A DNA stretch of 64,000 nt from contig NC_015730.1 of assembly GCF_000154785.2 (NCBI RefSeq), positions 1,426,001-1,490,000 of the forward strand, given 5' to 3'. The DNA comes from Roseobacter litoralis Och 149. GTDB lineage: Bacteria > Pseudomonadota > Alphaproteobacteria > Rhodobacterales > Rhodobacteraceae. The notes under the pieces were generated by a model, which worked only from the letters and a program-made list of their open reading frames with translations, was not told where the DNA came from and ran no database searches. The position numbers were made by a program, and so were the translations under genes. Of this stretch, positions 9,055 through 17,532 are shown piece by piece; positions within the stretch are counted from its first letter, which is position 1; each line of letters begins with the position of its first letter.

Positions 9055-9588
9055 ATGTCGCGCACGATCCCGACGATAAATACGCACCGCTTAACGCTGC
9101 GCGGTATGCGGGCTGAAGATTTCAACCGCTTCGCCGAGATATGGGCGATGCCGGAAGTCGTGAAGTATATCGACAAAGAGCCCTGGCCACGCGGCAAGGC
9201 ATGGGATGCGTTCCTTAAGCACGCAGGTCATTGGCAGATTACGGGTTTCGGTCAATGGGCGATCCTGCGCCATCGTGCCCCGGAGATGTCAGGGCAGGTC
9301 GGCTTTTTCTACGGAAAACGCGGTCTGGGCGCTGATTTTGACGATGCAGCGGAAGCGGGATGGGTGTTGGCACCGGACGCCCATGGGCAAGGCTATGCAA
9401 CCGAAGCGGTAAGTGCGGCACATGATTGGTTCGACCGGGTGATCACCGGACGTCTTGTCTGCATGATCGATCCGCGCAACACCGGGTCACTCACCTTGGC
9501 AGAGCAAATGGGCTATGCGCTGATGCGGGAGGTATCGTATCAGGGCAGTCCGGTACGCCTTTTTGAGCGCAAAGGGCCGCCGCAGTAA
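9055..9588 (+). CDS. GNAT family N-acetyltransferase (RimJ/RimL-like)
   Basis: 177 residues with the RimJ/RimL-type pattern: THRLTLRGMRAEDFNRFAEIWAMPEVVKYI at the start, GWVLAPDAHGQGYATEA as the acetyl-CoA pyrophosphate loop (motif A) and the DPRNTGSLTLAEQMGY segment at the end. The substrate cannot be told from sequence; the family acetylates protein N-termini, amino acids or small amines. It sits alone between the acpP terminator and fabF, interrupting the fatty-acid cluster, with no evident link to that pathway. Confidence 0.88.
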   Translation: MSRTIPTINTHRLTLRGMRAEDFNRFAEIWAMPEVVKYIDKEPWPRGKAWDAFLKHAGHWQITGFGQWAILRHRAPEMSGQVGFFYGKRGLGADFDDAAEAGWVLAPDAHGQGYATEAVSAAHDWFDRVITGRLVCMIDPRNTGSLTLAEQMGYALMREVSYQGSPVRLFERKGPPQ

Positions 9589-9679
9589 CGGGTGTTCCTG
9601 AGGTGCAAGGTTCCAAGGGCTCTTGCACAGAAACAACTGCTCAAGGTAAGGGGGAGCAGAATTACACGGGGGTAATACC

Positions 9680-10939
9680 ATGCGCAGAGTAGTTGTCACG
9701 GGCTTGGGTTTGGTCACACCATTAGCTGATGGTGTTGAGGCGAGCTGGTCAAGAATTCTTGCGGGGAAATCCGGGGCGGGTCCGATCACGGGCTTTGATG
9801 CCAGTCGGCTTGTCACACAATACGCCTGCGAAGTGCCCTTGGGTGACGGTTCGGACGGGACATTCAACGCTGATGCCTATCTGTCCGCGAAAGAGCAGCG
9901 CAAGGTCGATACCTTTATCCTGTTTGGGCTGGCGGCGGCTGAACAGGCGGTGAAAGATGCCGGTTGGACGCCCGAAGATCGCGAGAGCCTTGAGCGCACA
10001 GGCGTGCTGATCGGTTCGGGGATTGGTGGGTTGAATTCCATCGCAAACACGGCCGTGATGATGGCGGAACGAGGCCCGCGCCGCGTGTCACCGTTTTTTG
10101 TGCCGGGGGCGCTGATCAATCTGATTTCCGGTCAGGTGAGCATCAAATATGGATTCAGGGGACCAAACCATTCGGTCGTGACAGCCTGTTCGACCGGTGC
10201 CCATGCCATTGGGGATGCGAGCCGTCTGATCCAGCATGGCGATGCGGATGTGATGATCGCAGGCGGGGCTGAAGCGGCGATCTGCGAGATTGGCATCGCC
10301 GGGTTTAACGCCTGCAAAGCGCTGAGCACCAAACGCGGTGATGATCCTCAAAAGGCGAGCCGCCCTTATGACAAAGACCGCGACGGTTTCGTCATGGGCG
10401 AGGGGGCCGGGATTGTCGTGTTGGAAGAGTATGAACACGCCAAGGCGCGCGGCGCCAAGATCTACGCAGAGGTTTTGGGGTATGGATTGTCCGGTGATGC
10501 CTATCACATCACGGCCCCGTCAGAGGATGGAGAGGGTGCCGAACGTTCCATGCGCAACGCGCTGCGCAACGCAGGTCTCGCGCCTGAGGACATTGATTAC
10601 ATCAATGCGCATGGCACATCGACGATGGCTGATTCGATAGAGTTGGGCGCGGTTGAGCGGATGATGGGCGCGCATGCCAGTGAGGTGACGATGTCGTCAA
10701 CCAAATCTGCGACGGGCCACCTGTTGGGGGCTGCAGGCGCTATTGAGGCGATCTTTTCGATTTTGGCCATCCGGGATCAGGTGGCACCGCCAACGATCAA
10801 TTTGGACAATCCGGCAGTCGAGACGGTGATTGACTTGGCACCCAATGCCAAGCGACCGCGCGAAATCAATGTGGCGCTCAGCAACTCCTTTGGGTTTGGG
10901 GGCACAAACGCGAGCGTTCTTTTCGGGAAAACCGGCTGA
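9680..10939 (+). CDS. fabF: 3-oxoacyl-ACP synthase II
   Basis: Condensing enzyme for fatty-acid elongation, including temperature-dependent synthesis of vaccenate. 419 residues. Catalytic triad present: Cys170 (TACSTGAHAIGDA), His311 (NAHGTSTM) and His347 (SATGHLLGAAGA). The C-terminal loop NSFGFGGTNASVLF is intact. The final base of its stop codon is the first base of the mltG ATG (TGATG), so the two are translationally coupled. Confidence 0.97.
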   Translation: MRRVVVTGLGLVTPLADGVEASWSRILAGKSGAGPITGFDASRLVTQYACEVPLGDGSDGTFNADAYLSAKEQRKVDTFILFGLAAAEQAVKDAGWTPEDRESLERTGVLIGSGIGGLNSIANTAVMMAERGPRRVSPFFVPGALINLISGQVSIKYGFRGPNHSVVTACSTGAHAIGDASRLIQHGDADVMIAGGAEAAICEIGIAGFNACKALSTKRGDDPQKASRPYDKDRDGFVMGEGAGIVVLEEYEHAKARGAKIYAEVLGYGLSGDAYHITAPSEDGEGAERSMRNALRNAGLAPEDIDYINAHGTSTMADSIELGAVERMMGAHASEVTMSSTKSATGHLLGAAGAIEAIFSILAIRDQVAPPTINLDNPAVETVIDLAPNAKRPREINVALSNSFGFGGTNASVLFGKTG

Positions 10940-12105
10940 TGTGGCGGCATATCGCTTCTAACGCAGTAACGATGCTGATTGTTCTGCTGTTCATGGTGGG
11001 CGGTGTCATTTTATGGGGCAAGACCCAATATGATGGCGCGGGCCCTCTGAGCGAGGCGATGTGCGTAGAAGTGCCCAGTGGATCAACGATGCGCCGCATC
11101 AGCGAAACACTCGAAGAGAGCGGGGCTGTGACCTCGGGTGCAATTTTCCGGATGGGCGCGGAATACGCCGAAAAAGCCAACCAGCTGAAGGCGGGCAGCT
11201 ATCTGGTGCCGCCCGGTGCGTCGATGGCGCAGATCATCGATACCGTGACGCGAGGGGGGGCCAGCACCTGCGGAACAGAGGTTGTGTACCGCATCGGTGT
11301 AAACCGCGTCGGCGTACAGTTGCGCGAATTGAACCCGCAAACGAACCAGTTCGAGGAGATGGCCAATTTCAATCCTGCCACGGACGACGTGCCGGAGATT
11401 TACACGGACCGCAAAGCCGCGGCAGGGACCCGGTTTCGTGTGGCCCTCGCGGAGGGCGTGACGTCCTGGCAGATTGTCGAAGGGCTGAAGGCGATGGATG
11501 TGTTGGAGGGGAGTGTTGAGACGCTGCCTGCCGAGGGCGCGCTGGCACCCGACAGCTATGAGGTGCGTCCGGGGGATCAGCGCGAGGATGTCTTGCAGCG
11601 GATGCGGTCTGCGCAGGAGAGGCGTGTTGCTGAAGTCTGGGAAAACCGTCAGCCAGATTTGCCCATCGAGACGCCGGAGGAATTGCTGATCCTCGCGTCG
11701 ATCATTGAAAAAGAAACTGCGATTGCAGACGAGCGTGGTCAGGTTGCGAGCGTATTCGTCAACCGTTTAAACCGTGGTATGCGGCTGCAGACGGACCCGA
11801 CCGTTATTTATGGCGTGACCGAAGGTAAGGGCGTGCTGGGACGCGGGTTGCGGCGCAGTGAGCTGCGCGCCGCCACACCGTGGAATACCTATGTGATCGA
11901 GGGGCTGCCGCCCACGCCGATTGCCAATCCGGGTCTTGCCAGTCTTGAGGCTGCAGCGGCGCCGCTGGAGACGCCCTATATCTTTTTCGTAGCAGATGGG
12001 ACGGGCGGTCATGCCTTTGCGGAAACGCTGGCGGAGCATAACCGCAACGTCGCACAGTGGCGTCGGATTGAAGCTGAACAGGCGGAGCAAAGCTCCGGTA
12101 ATTGA
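10939..12105 (+). CDS. mltG: Endolytic murein transglycosylase (YceG-like)
   Basis: Inner-membrane enzyme that cleaves nascent glycan strands and so sets their length. 388 residues: one N-terminal membrane anchor (about 9-29), LysM-like and YceG domains, and the catalytic region IIEKETAIADERGQVASVFVNRLNRGMRLQTDPTVIYG, where the Glu of IEKE corresponds to the catalytic residue. The conserved NTYVIEGLPPTPIANPG follows. Coupled to fabF by a one-base overlap. The GTA cluster starts 267 bases downstream. Confidence 0.95.
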   Translation: MWRHIASNAVTMLIVLLFMVGGVILWGKTQYDGAGPLSEAMCVEVPSGSTMRRISETLEESGAVTSGAIFRMGAEYAEKANQLKAGSYLVPPGASMAQIIDTVTRGGASTCGTEVVYRIGVNRVGVQLRELNPQTNQFEEMANFNPATDDVPEIYTDRKAAAGTRFRVALAEGVTSWQIVEGLKAMDVLEGSVETLPAEGALAPDSYEVRPGDQREDVLQRMRSAQERRVAEVWENRQPDLPIETPEELLILASIIEKETAIADERGQVASVFVNRLNRGMRLQTDPTVIYGVTEGKGVLGRGLRRSELRAATPWNTYVIEGLPPTPIANPGLASLEAAAAPLETPYIFFVADGTGGHAFAETLAEHNRNVAQWRRIEAEQAEQSSGN

Positions 12106-12199
12106 GGCAAGGCATTGGGTCTTTCAAGAGTTCTGAAAACCAACATTGCGTGTGCTGAAACGCAGGCTGTAAAAGCGAATGCGCGGATAAATGGTTAAC

Positions 12200-12215
12200 G
12201 GCACCGTACGGTGCC
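12200..12215. promoter_or_regulatory. Perfect 16-bp palindrome upstream of the GTA promoter
   Basis: GGCACCGTACGGTGCC is a perfect palindrome 23 bases upstream of the -35 element of the GTA promoter. It is flanked by GGTTA and TAACC, which extend the symmetry loosely. A CtrA-like half-site (TTAACCAT on the minus strand, 12191-12198) lies just to the left. It is a plausible binding site for a GTA regulator; which one is unknown. Confidence 0.45.
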
Positions 12216-12238
12216 CTGCTGTAACCAGCTGATTTACC

Positions 12239-12267
12239 TTGACTTTGCGAACGGTTACACGTATAGA
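12239..12267 (+). promoter_or_regulatory. GTA cluster promoter
   Basis: TTGACT, a 17-base spacer and TATAGA: close to the sigma70 consensus with optimal spacing. Transcription would begin near 12274, giving a leader of about 100 bases before g1. Confidence 0.65.
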
Positions 12268-12294
12268 TTGTGACATGCTAGAAGAAGTGGGCAG

Positions 12295-12335
12295 GCGACC
12301 CCGGGACACCCGGATGTGTCGCTTTTCTGTTTCTC
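12295..12335 (+). terminator. Terminator-like hairpin in the GTA leader (possible attenuator)
   Basis: Outer stem GCGAC / GTCGC and inner stem CCGGG / CCCGG form one hairpin, followed by TTTTCTGTTTCTC. It lies between the predicted transcription start and g1, so it could end most transcripts before the cluster. Confidence 0.5.
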
Positions 12336-12372
12336 TCGTGCGGAGACTACGCGCATGAGAGGTAAAACCTGA

Positions 12373-12717
12373 ATGACTTTACTAACCCCAGAGCACGTAG
12401 CGTCCGAGACTGAGAACTTATTAAGTTCCGTTATCGGATCTATCAAAGACCTGCGTATGGAAATCGAAGACCTCAAAGAACGGGTCCGCGCAGGTGAAGG
12501 TTTGGAAAAAACGCAAAACAGCAGGACGGTGGCTTCGGCAACGACGCTGCTGAAAACCTGTCAAGAAGTGGAGAACCGTCTTGTCGAATATCGCAGCAAA
12601 TCAGCCGGAATCGCACGAGGGGGCTATGCCCTCGACCTCGAGCGGGCACGCGCTGAGATTGGGTGCAAGCTGGATCGTCTCCGCTGCACCGCACGTCCAA
12701 GACCAATTTCTGAATGA
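12373..12717 (+). CDS. GTA small terminase (g1)
   Basis: 114 residues, mostly helical with a charged coiled-coil segment near 22-45 (SIKDLRMEIEDLKERVRAG). It matches position, size and character of gene 1 of the Rhodobacter capsulatus GTA (RcGTA), which has been assigned as the small terminase that partners the large terminase in DNA packaging. A GAGAGGT ribosome site lies upstream. Its 3' end overlaps the start of g2. Recognition rests on context more than on sequence motifs. Confidence 0.8.
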   Translation: MTLLTPEHVASETENLLSSVIGSIKDLRMEIEDLKERVRAGEGLEKTQNSRTVASATTLLKTCQEVENRLVEYRSKSAGIARGGYALDLERARAEIGCKLDRLRCTARPRPISE

Positions 12718-13996
12718 ACTGAGTGAGGGAGAGCTTCTGGCTCTCCCTTATCTCTTTGAGTTTTGGGCCATGGAACATCAGTTGCCGCCAGAGGGAGACT
12801 GGCGCACCTGGGTGATCATGGGCGGACGGGGTGCCGGTAAGACACGTGCTGGTGCCGAATGGGTGCGTGCACAGGTCGAAGGCGCACGGCCTTTGGATGA
12901 GGGCCGTTCCCGGCGCGTTGCTTTGGTTGGGGAGACCATTGAGCAAGTGCGAGAAGTCATGATTTTTGGCGACAGTGGCATACTGGCCTGTTCGCCACCC
13001 GACAGACGCCCGGTTTGGGAAGCAGGACGCAAGCGTCTTGTCTGGCCAAACGGGGCGATTGCCACCATTCATTCCGCCTTTGATCCGGAAGAATTGCGGG
13101 GGCCGCAATTTGATGCGGCCTGGGTCGATGAATTGGCCAAATGGAAAAAAGCACAAGATACGTGGGATATGTTGCAGTTTGCGCTGCGCCTTGGCGACAA
13201 GCCACAGGTGTGTGTCACCACAACACCGCGCAATGTGGGCGTTCTCAAGACGCTGATGAAATCACCATCGACCGTATCCAGCCATGCGCCGACAGAGGCG
13301 AATGCGGCCAATCTTGCGCGGTCGTTCCTTGAGGAAGTGCGCGCGCGATATGCCGGCACCCGGCTGGGGCGTCAGGAACTGGATGGCGTTTTGTTGGAAG
13401 ATGCAGAAGGCGCGCTTTGGACGACGGCGGGCATTGAAGGTATCAGGTGCGAAAAGGCACCCGAGCTTGACCGTATCGTCGTGGCAGTTGACCCCTCGAC
13501 CACGTCTGGCGCGAATTCGGACGAATGCGGGATCATCGTTGCAGGGGTCAAAATGGCAGGTGCGCCGCAAGACTGGCGCGCCTATGTTCTGGCCGATTGC
13601 ACGGTACAAGGTGCAAGCCCCGCAGGATAGGCGCAGGCCGCCATTGCGGCGATGGAGCGTTTCGGCGCGGATAGGCTGGTCGCAGAGGTCAATCAGGGGG
13701 GGCAGATGGTGGCAGAAGTGCTGCGTCAGGTCGATCCGTTGGTGCCCTACAAGGGCGTGCATGCCAGTCGCGGAAAAGTTGCCCGGGCAGAGCCTGTTGC
13801 AGCTCTGTATGAACAGGGGCGTGTGCGTCATTTACGAGACTTGGGCGCGCTGGAAGATCAAATGTGCCGCATGACGGTGCAGGGATACGAAGGGCAGGGT
13901 TCACCGGACCGGGTTGATGCCTTGGTTTGGGCTTTGCACGAACTGATGATTGAGCCCGTCGCCAAATGGCGCGCGCCCCGTGTCCGGTCGCTTTGA
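12626..13996 (+). pseudogene. GTA large terminase (g2), interrupted by an in-frame TAG
   Basis: Packaging motor of the GTA: an N-terminal ATPase that drives DNA into the head and a C-terminal RNase H-fold nuclease. The ATPase is intact, with Walker A GGRGAGKTRAGAEW and Walker B FDAAWVDELAKW. The nuclease begins with its first catalytic Asp in RIVVAVDPSTTSG. The frame is then cut by TAG at 13628-13630 (reading SPAG-stop-AQAAIAAMERFGADRLVAEVNQGG) and continues without any shift to 13996, keeping the later acidic positions (AEVNQGG, SPDRVDALVWAL). From memory of the family, this position is normally Trp, so TGG to TAG is the likely change. The start ATG at 12626 follows AGGGGGCT inside g1; a TTG at 12581 is an alternative. 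Confidence 0.88.
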
Positions 13997-14144
13997 GCGC
14001 CTTACCAAACAGTTAATGCCGCGGGCGTCTAGCTGACGTTTTTGACAGCATTTTAAACGATATTGATCCCAACAAATCCGAACAGATTTGAAACCGGATT
14101 GAGCGGTCAGATGATGCTGCGCGCACAGATGAGGAGTGAACAAA

Positions 14145-15323
14145 ATGGGTTTTAATTTTCTACGGCGCGGGGCGCAGGCTGAAGTGCCTGAGCAGAAGGC
14201 CAGCGCGACCGGCCCTGTTGTGGCCTATCAGACCACGGGCCGGGTTGCGTGGAGCCCGCGTGATGCTGTTTCACTGACGCGCACGGGTTTTTCAAGCAAC
14301 CCTGTTGGGTTTCGCTCTGTGAAACTCATTGCCGAGGCTGCCGCTGCATTGCCGCTTGTGCTGCAAGACGCAGAACAGCGTTTTGAAGCGCATCCGCTGG
14401 TCGATCTGGTGGCGCGCCCGAACCCGACGCAAGGGCGGGCCGAGCTGCTTGAGGCGCTGTATGCGCAGTTGCTGTTGACCGGAAATGCCTATGTGGAAGC
14501 GGTGTCGGACCTGAATGGAATGCCGGAAGAGCTGCATGTGCTTCGTTCTGACCGCATGAGCGTTGTGCCCGGTCAGGACGGCTGGCCCGTTGCCTATGAA
14601 TATGCCGTGGGCGGTCGCAAACACCGGTTTGATGCAAGTGGCGCCGTAGTGCCGGTGTGTCACATCAAGAGTTTTCATCCGCAGGATGATCACTACGGTT
14701 TTAGCCCGATGCAGGCGGCGGCAATGGCGGTCGATGTGCATAATTCGGCAAGCCGTTGGTCCAAGGCCCTGCTTGATAATGCGGCGCGCCCGTCCGGTGC
14801 GATCGTTTATCGCGGTGCCGAGGGGCAGGGGTCTATGAACAGTGATCAGTATGACCGCCTTGTGAGTGAAATGGAGAGCCACCATCAGGGCGCGCGCAAT
14901 GCCGGGCGACCTATGTTGCTGGAGGGTGGCTTGGATTGGAAACCTATGGGTTTTTCCCCGTCCGACATGGAATTTCAGAAAACCAAGGAGTCTGCGGCGC
15001 GTGAAATTGCGCTCGCCTTCGGAGTGCCGCCCATGTTGCTCGGCATTCAGGGAGACGCCACATATTCGAATTACCAAGAGGCACATCGCGCCTTCTATCG
15101 CTTGACGGTCTTGCCTTTGGCGACACGGGTCACGGCTGCACTCGCGCATTGGCTCGCCCAGCACACAGGTGAAACCGTAGAGATCAAACCCGATCTGGAC
15201 CAAGTGCCGGCCCTTTCCGCGGAGCGGGATGCGCAATGGAGCCGTGTGGCAGCTGCGGATTTTCTGACACAGGCAGAAAAGCGTGCGTTGCTTGGATTGC
15301 CTGCGGTCAGTGCCGATGAGTGA
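14145..15323 (+). CDS. GTA portal protein (g3), HK97 family
   Basis: Dodecameric ring through which DNA enters and leaves the capsid. 392 residues of the phage HK97 portal family: VGFRSVKLIAEAAAALPLVL, HPLVDLVARPNPTQGRAELLEALYAQLLLTGNAYVEAV, SRWSKALLDNAARPSGAI and EIALAFGVPPMLLGIQGDATYSNYQEAHRAFYRLTV. I chose the ATG at 14145, eight bases after GAGGAG, over the GTG at 14136. A 148-bp gap separates it from g2, and its stop overlaps the start of g3.5. Confidence 0.95.
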   Translation: MGFNFLRRGAQAEVPEQKASATGPVVAYQTTGRVAWSPRDAVSLTRTGFSSNPVGFRSVKLIAEAAAALPLVLQDAEQRFEAHPLVDLVARPNPTQGRAELLEALYAQLLLTGNAYVEAVSDLNGMPEELHVLRSDRMSVVPGQDGWPVAYEYAVGGRKHRFDASGAVVPVCHIKSFHPQDDHYGFSPMQAAAMAVDVHNSASRWSKALLDNAARPSGAIVYRGAEGQGSMNSDQYDRLVSEMESHHQGARNAGRPMLLEGGLDWKPMGFSPSDMEFQKTKESAAREIALAFGVPPMLLGIQGDATYSNYQEAHRAFYRLTVLPLATRVTAALAHWLAQHTGETVEIKPDLDQVPALSAERDAQWSRVAAADFLTQAEKRALLGLPAVSADE

Positions 15324-15537
15324 CCCTGCGTTCGAGCGCTTTGAATGTGCGCCCGGGCTACGGTTGCAAGCACATGAGCGCGTTGCACAGATCCAGCATG
15401 ATAACCTCATACGGCGTCTGGATCGTGTCGAAGTAATGATGGAGCGGTTGGAAAAACGGCTCTGGCTGACAGTGTACGGCATTGTGGCGATGATTTTAAG
15501 TCAGGGGCTGCAGTCGATCCTGGCGGCTGTGCCCTAG
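15316..15537 (+). CDS. GTA head-formation protein (g3.5 type)
   Basis: 73 residues. The start ATG lies inside the last codons of g3 (ATGAGTGA overlap), as in other GTA clusters, where this small gene sits between portal and protease. The middle is a short charged helix (HERVAQIQHDNLIRRLDRVEVMMERLEKR). The C-terminus is one hydrophobic helix (WLTVYGIVAMILSQGLQSILAAV). Its mechanism is not known to me; the assignment is by position and shape. Confidence 0.85.
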   Translation: MSDPAFERFECAPGLRLQAHERVAQIQHDNLIRRLDRVEVMMERLEKRLWLTVYGIVAMILSQGLQSILAAVP

Positions 15538-15571
15538 GGTACCCGCGCAGAATAATTTTAGGAGAGTTTCC

Positions 15572-16129
15572 ATGGATACAGAGACCGGGCTTGAACGAAA
15601 GTTCGCACGTTTTGGAGAGGGGCTAGAGGTCCAGGACGGCAGTGTCATTGCCGGCTATGCCAGCCTTTTTGGCGCGGTAGATCAGGGTAACGACGTGGTT
15701 GAGGCTGGCGCATATGCAGCGTCTCTCGCCGCGCTTGGGGCAAAGGGTGGGCGGGTCAAAATGCTGTGGCAGCACGACCCCACACAACCAATTGGCACAT
15801 GGGATGAAGTCCAAGAAGATGGAAAAGGCCTTTGGGTAAAGGGTCGTTTGCTGGACAGTGTGGCCAAGGGGCGTGAAGCCATGGCGCTGATTGAAGCTGG
15901 CGCGATTGACGGATTGTCGATTGGATACCGCACCCGCAAAGCCACCAAGAATTCCAAGGGCCAGCGGCTCTTGACCGAACTGGAACTTTGGGAGGTCTCG
16001 CTTGTGACTTTTCCAATGTTACCCAGCGCGCGAATTACGGCCAAATCAGAAGAGACGGATCTGGATCGTTCTTTGCGTGACATGGCGGCCGCCTTTGAGG
16101 GTGCGCGCGCTGATCTGGCGCGCCGCTGA
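15572..16129 (+). CDS. GTA prohead protease (g4)
   Basis: HK97-type maturation protease (family U35) that trims the capsid protein during head assembly. 185 residues. Catalytic His is in MLWQHDPTQPIGTW and catalytic Ser in IDGLSIGYRT. The third residue of the triad is expected in the ELWEVSLVTFPMLPSARI strand. TTAGGAGAG precedes the ATG. It lies immediately upstream of its substrate, g5. Confidence 0.95.
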   Translation: MDTETGLERKFARFGEGLEVQDGSVIAGYASLFGAVDQGNDVVEAGAYAASLAALGAKGGRVKMLWQHDPTQPIGTWDEVQEDGKGLWVKGRLLDSVAKGREAMALIEAGAIDGLSIGYRTRKATKNSKGQRLLTELELWEVSLVTFPMLPSARITAKSEETDLDRSLRDMAAAFEGARADLARR

Positions 16130-16195
16130 TGCGCACCTGTCGTTGCGGTCAGGCGTGAACGTCTGACCTGAACACTACAACTTAAGGAAATTGCC

Positions 16196-17374
16196 ATGCG
16201 CAAGACCGAAGCAAAAGCGGCGGGCGGGATAGGTTTGTCCCCCGCTGAGGATGTCAAACAGGCTGTTACAGGCTTTGTGAGTGACTTCAAAGAGTTCCAA
16301 ACCGAAATGAAACAAAAACTTCAACAAACAGAAGAGCGACTGACCATGCTGGACCGTAAATCAAATACCCTTCAACGTACACCTCTGGGCGGCGCGGCAG
16401 ATGCCGGTGCGCCTCACCAAAAAGCCTTTAACGCTTATCTTCGCTCTGGCGATGACGATGGGCTGCGAGGGCTCGAAATAGATGTGAAATCCCTTTCCAC
16501 ATCCGTGAATTCCGACGGTGGTTATCTTGTGGACCCGCAAACGTCCGAAACGGTAAAATCGGTTCTGACCTCTGCCGCATCCGTTCGCGCAATCGCATCC
16601 GTCGTCAACGTTGAAGCGACATCTTATGATGTCTTGGTTGATCACACTGATCTTGGCGCCGGTTGGGCCACTGAAACCAACAATGTGACTGAGACAGACA
16701 CGCCGCAGATTGATCGGATCACCATTCCCCTGCATGAGCTGAGCGCCTTGCCGAAAGCGTCCCAACGCCTTTTGGACGACAGTGCCTTTGACATCGAAGG
16801 TTGGTTGGCCACGCGCATCGCGGATAAATTTGCACGTGCCGAAGCTGCGTCATTCATCTCCGGCGATGGCATCGACAAACCACGCGGCATTCTCGATCAT
16901 GCGTCGGTGGATAACGACATCTGGACATGGGGTAATATCGGTTACGTTCCAACCGGTGTTGCGGGGGATGCGACCCCGGATTCGATTGTTGATGTGGTTT
17001 ATGCGCTGGGTGCTCAATATCGCGCCAACGCGACATTCGTGATGAATTCCAAAACTGCCGGTTTGATCCGCAAGCTCAAAGACGCTGACGGCCGCTTTTT
17101 GTGGTCAGATGGACTGGCAGCAGCAGAACCTGCGCGTTTAATGGGATATCCCGTTTTGATTGCAGAAGACATGCCGGATCCTGACGCTGGTGCAGAAGCA
17201 ATCGCCTTTGGTGATTTCTCTGCGGGGTATACAATTGCCGAGCGTCCCGATCTGCGCGTCTTGCGGGATCCTTTCAGCGCCAAGCCGCATGTTCTGTTCT
17301 ATGCGACCAAACGTGTTGGCGGTGATGTAAGCGACTTTGCCGCGATCAAAACCCTGAAATTCGCCGTCTCTTAA
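16196..17374 (+). CDS. GTA major capsid protein (g5)
   Basis: HK97-fold shell protein, 392 residues. A charged, coiled-coil N-terminal scaffold region (about 20-60, with ERLTMLDRKSN) precedes the fold and should be removed by the g4 protease. The core has the family features: SGDDDGLRGLEIDVKSLSTSVNSDGGYLVDPQTSETVKSVL, ASQRLLDDSAFDIEGWLATRIADKFARAEAASFISGDGIDKPRGIL and the C-terminal IAERPDLRVLRDPFSAKPHVLFYATKRVGGDV. Followed by a 158-bp structured gap before g6. Confidence 0.97.
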   Translation: MRKTEAKAAGGIGLSPAEDVKQAVTGFVSDFKEFQTEMKQKLQQTEERLTMLDRKSNTLQRTPLGGAADAGAPHQKAFNAYLRSGDDDGLRGLEIDVKSLSTSVNSDGGYLVDPQTSETVKSVLTSAASVRAIASVVNVEATSYDVLVDHTDLGAGWATETNNVTETDTPQIDRITIPLHELSALPKASQRLLDDSAFDIEGWLATRIADKFARAEAASFISGDGIDKPRGILDHASVDNDIWTWGNIGYVPTGVAGDATPDSIVDVVYALGAQYRANATFVMNSKTAGLIRKLKDADGRFLWSDGLAAAEPARLMGYPVLIAEDMPDPDAGAEAIAFGDFSAGYTIAERPDLRVLRDPFSAKPHVLFYATKRVGGDVSDFAAIKTLKFAVS

Positions 17375-17419
17375 GAGGCTGCGAAACCGGCAGCGGGCCT
17401 ATTGGCTTCGCGTGCCGGG

Positions 17420-17495
17420 CCGGGTGCGCGCCTGTGCCTTCTGTGTTGTCTAGCTGCTCCCCTCCGACCGAGCAACATAGTGTGGCGCGCCCCGG
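17420..17495 (+). other. Long inverted repeat between capsid and g6
   Basis: CCGGGTGCGCGCC (17420-17432) can pair with GGCGCGCCCCGG (17484-17495). Inside, TGTTG plus GCTC can pair with GAGCAACA. Within a tightly packed operon this gap is long, so the RNA fold may separate capsid expression from that of the connector and tail genes. Confidence 0.35.
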
Positions 17496-17532
17496 TAATT
17501 GACAACGAGGGGACGAATTTTGGAGACTTTCC

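Noticed and set aside
13652..13996. Separate gene for the terminase nuclease half starting at the ATG at 13652
   Set aside because: No ribosome site precedes it, and the upstream codons between the TAG and this ATG are also conserved terminase sequence, so a damaged single gene is the simpler reading.
14026..14044. Terminator between g2 and g3 (CGTC / GACG followed by TTTTT)
   Set aside because: The stem is only 4 bp, too weak to call, although the 148-bp gap could hold a minor processing site.
14292..15482. 396-codon open frame on the minus strand across the GTA portal gene
   Set aside because: It is antisense to a clearly conserved portal protein; its translation has no recognisable family pattern and there is no ribosome site or promoter.
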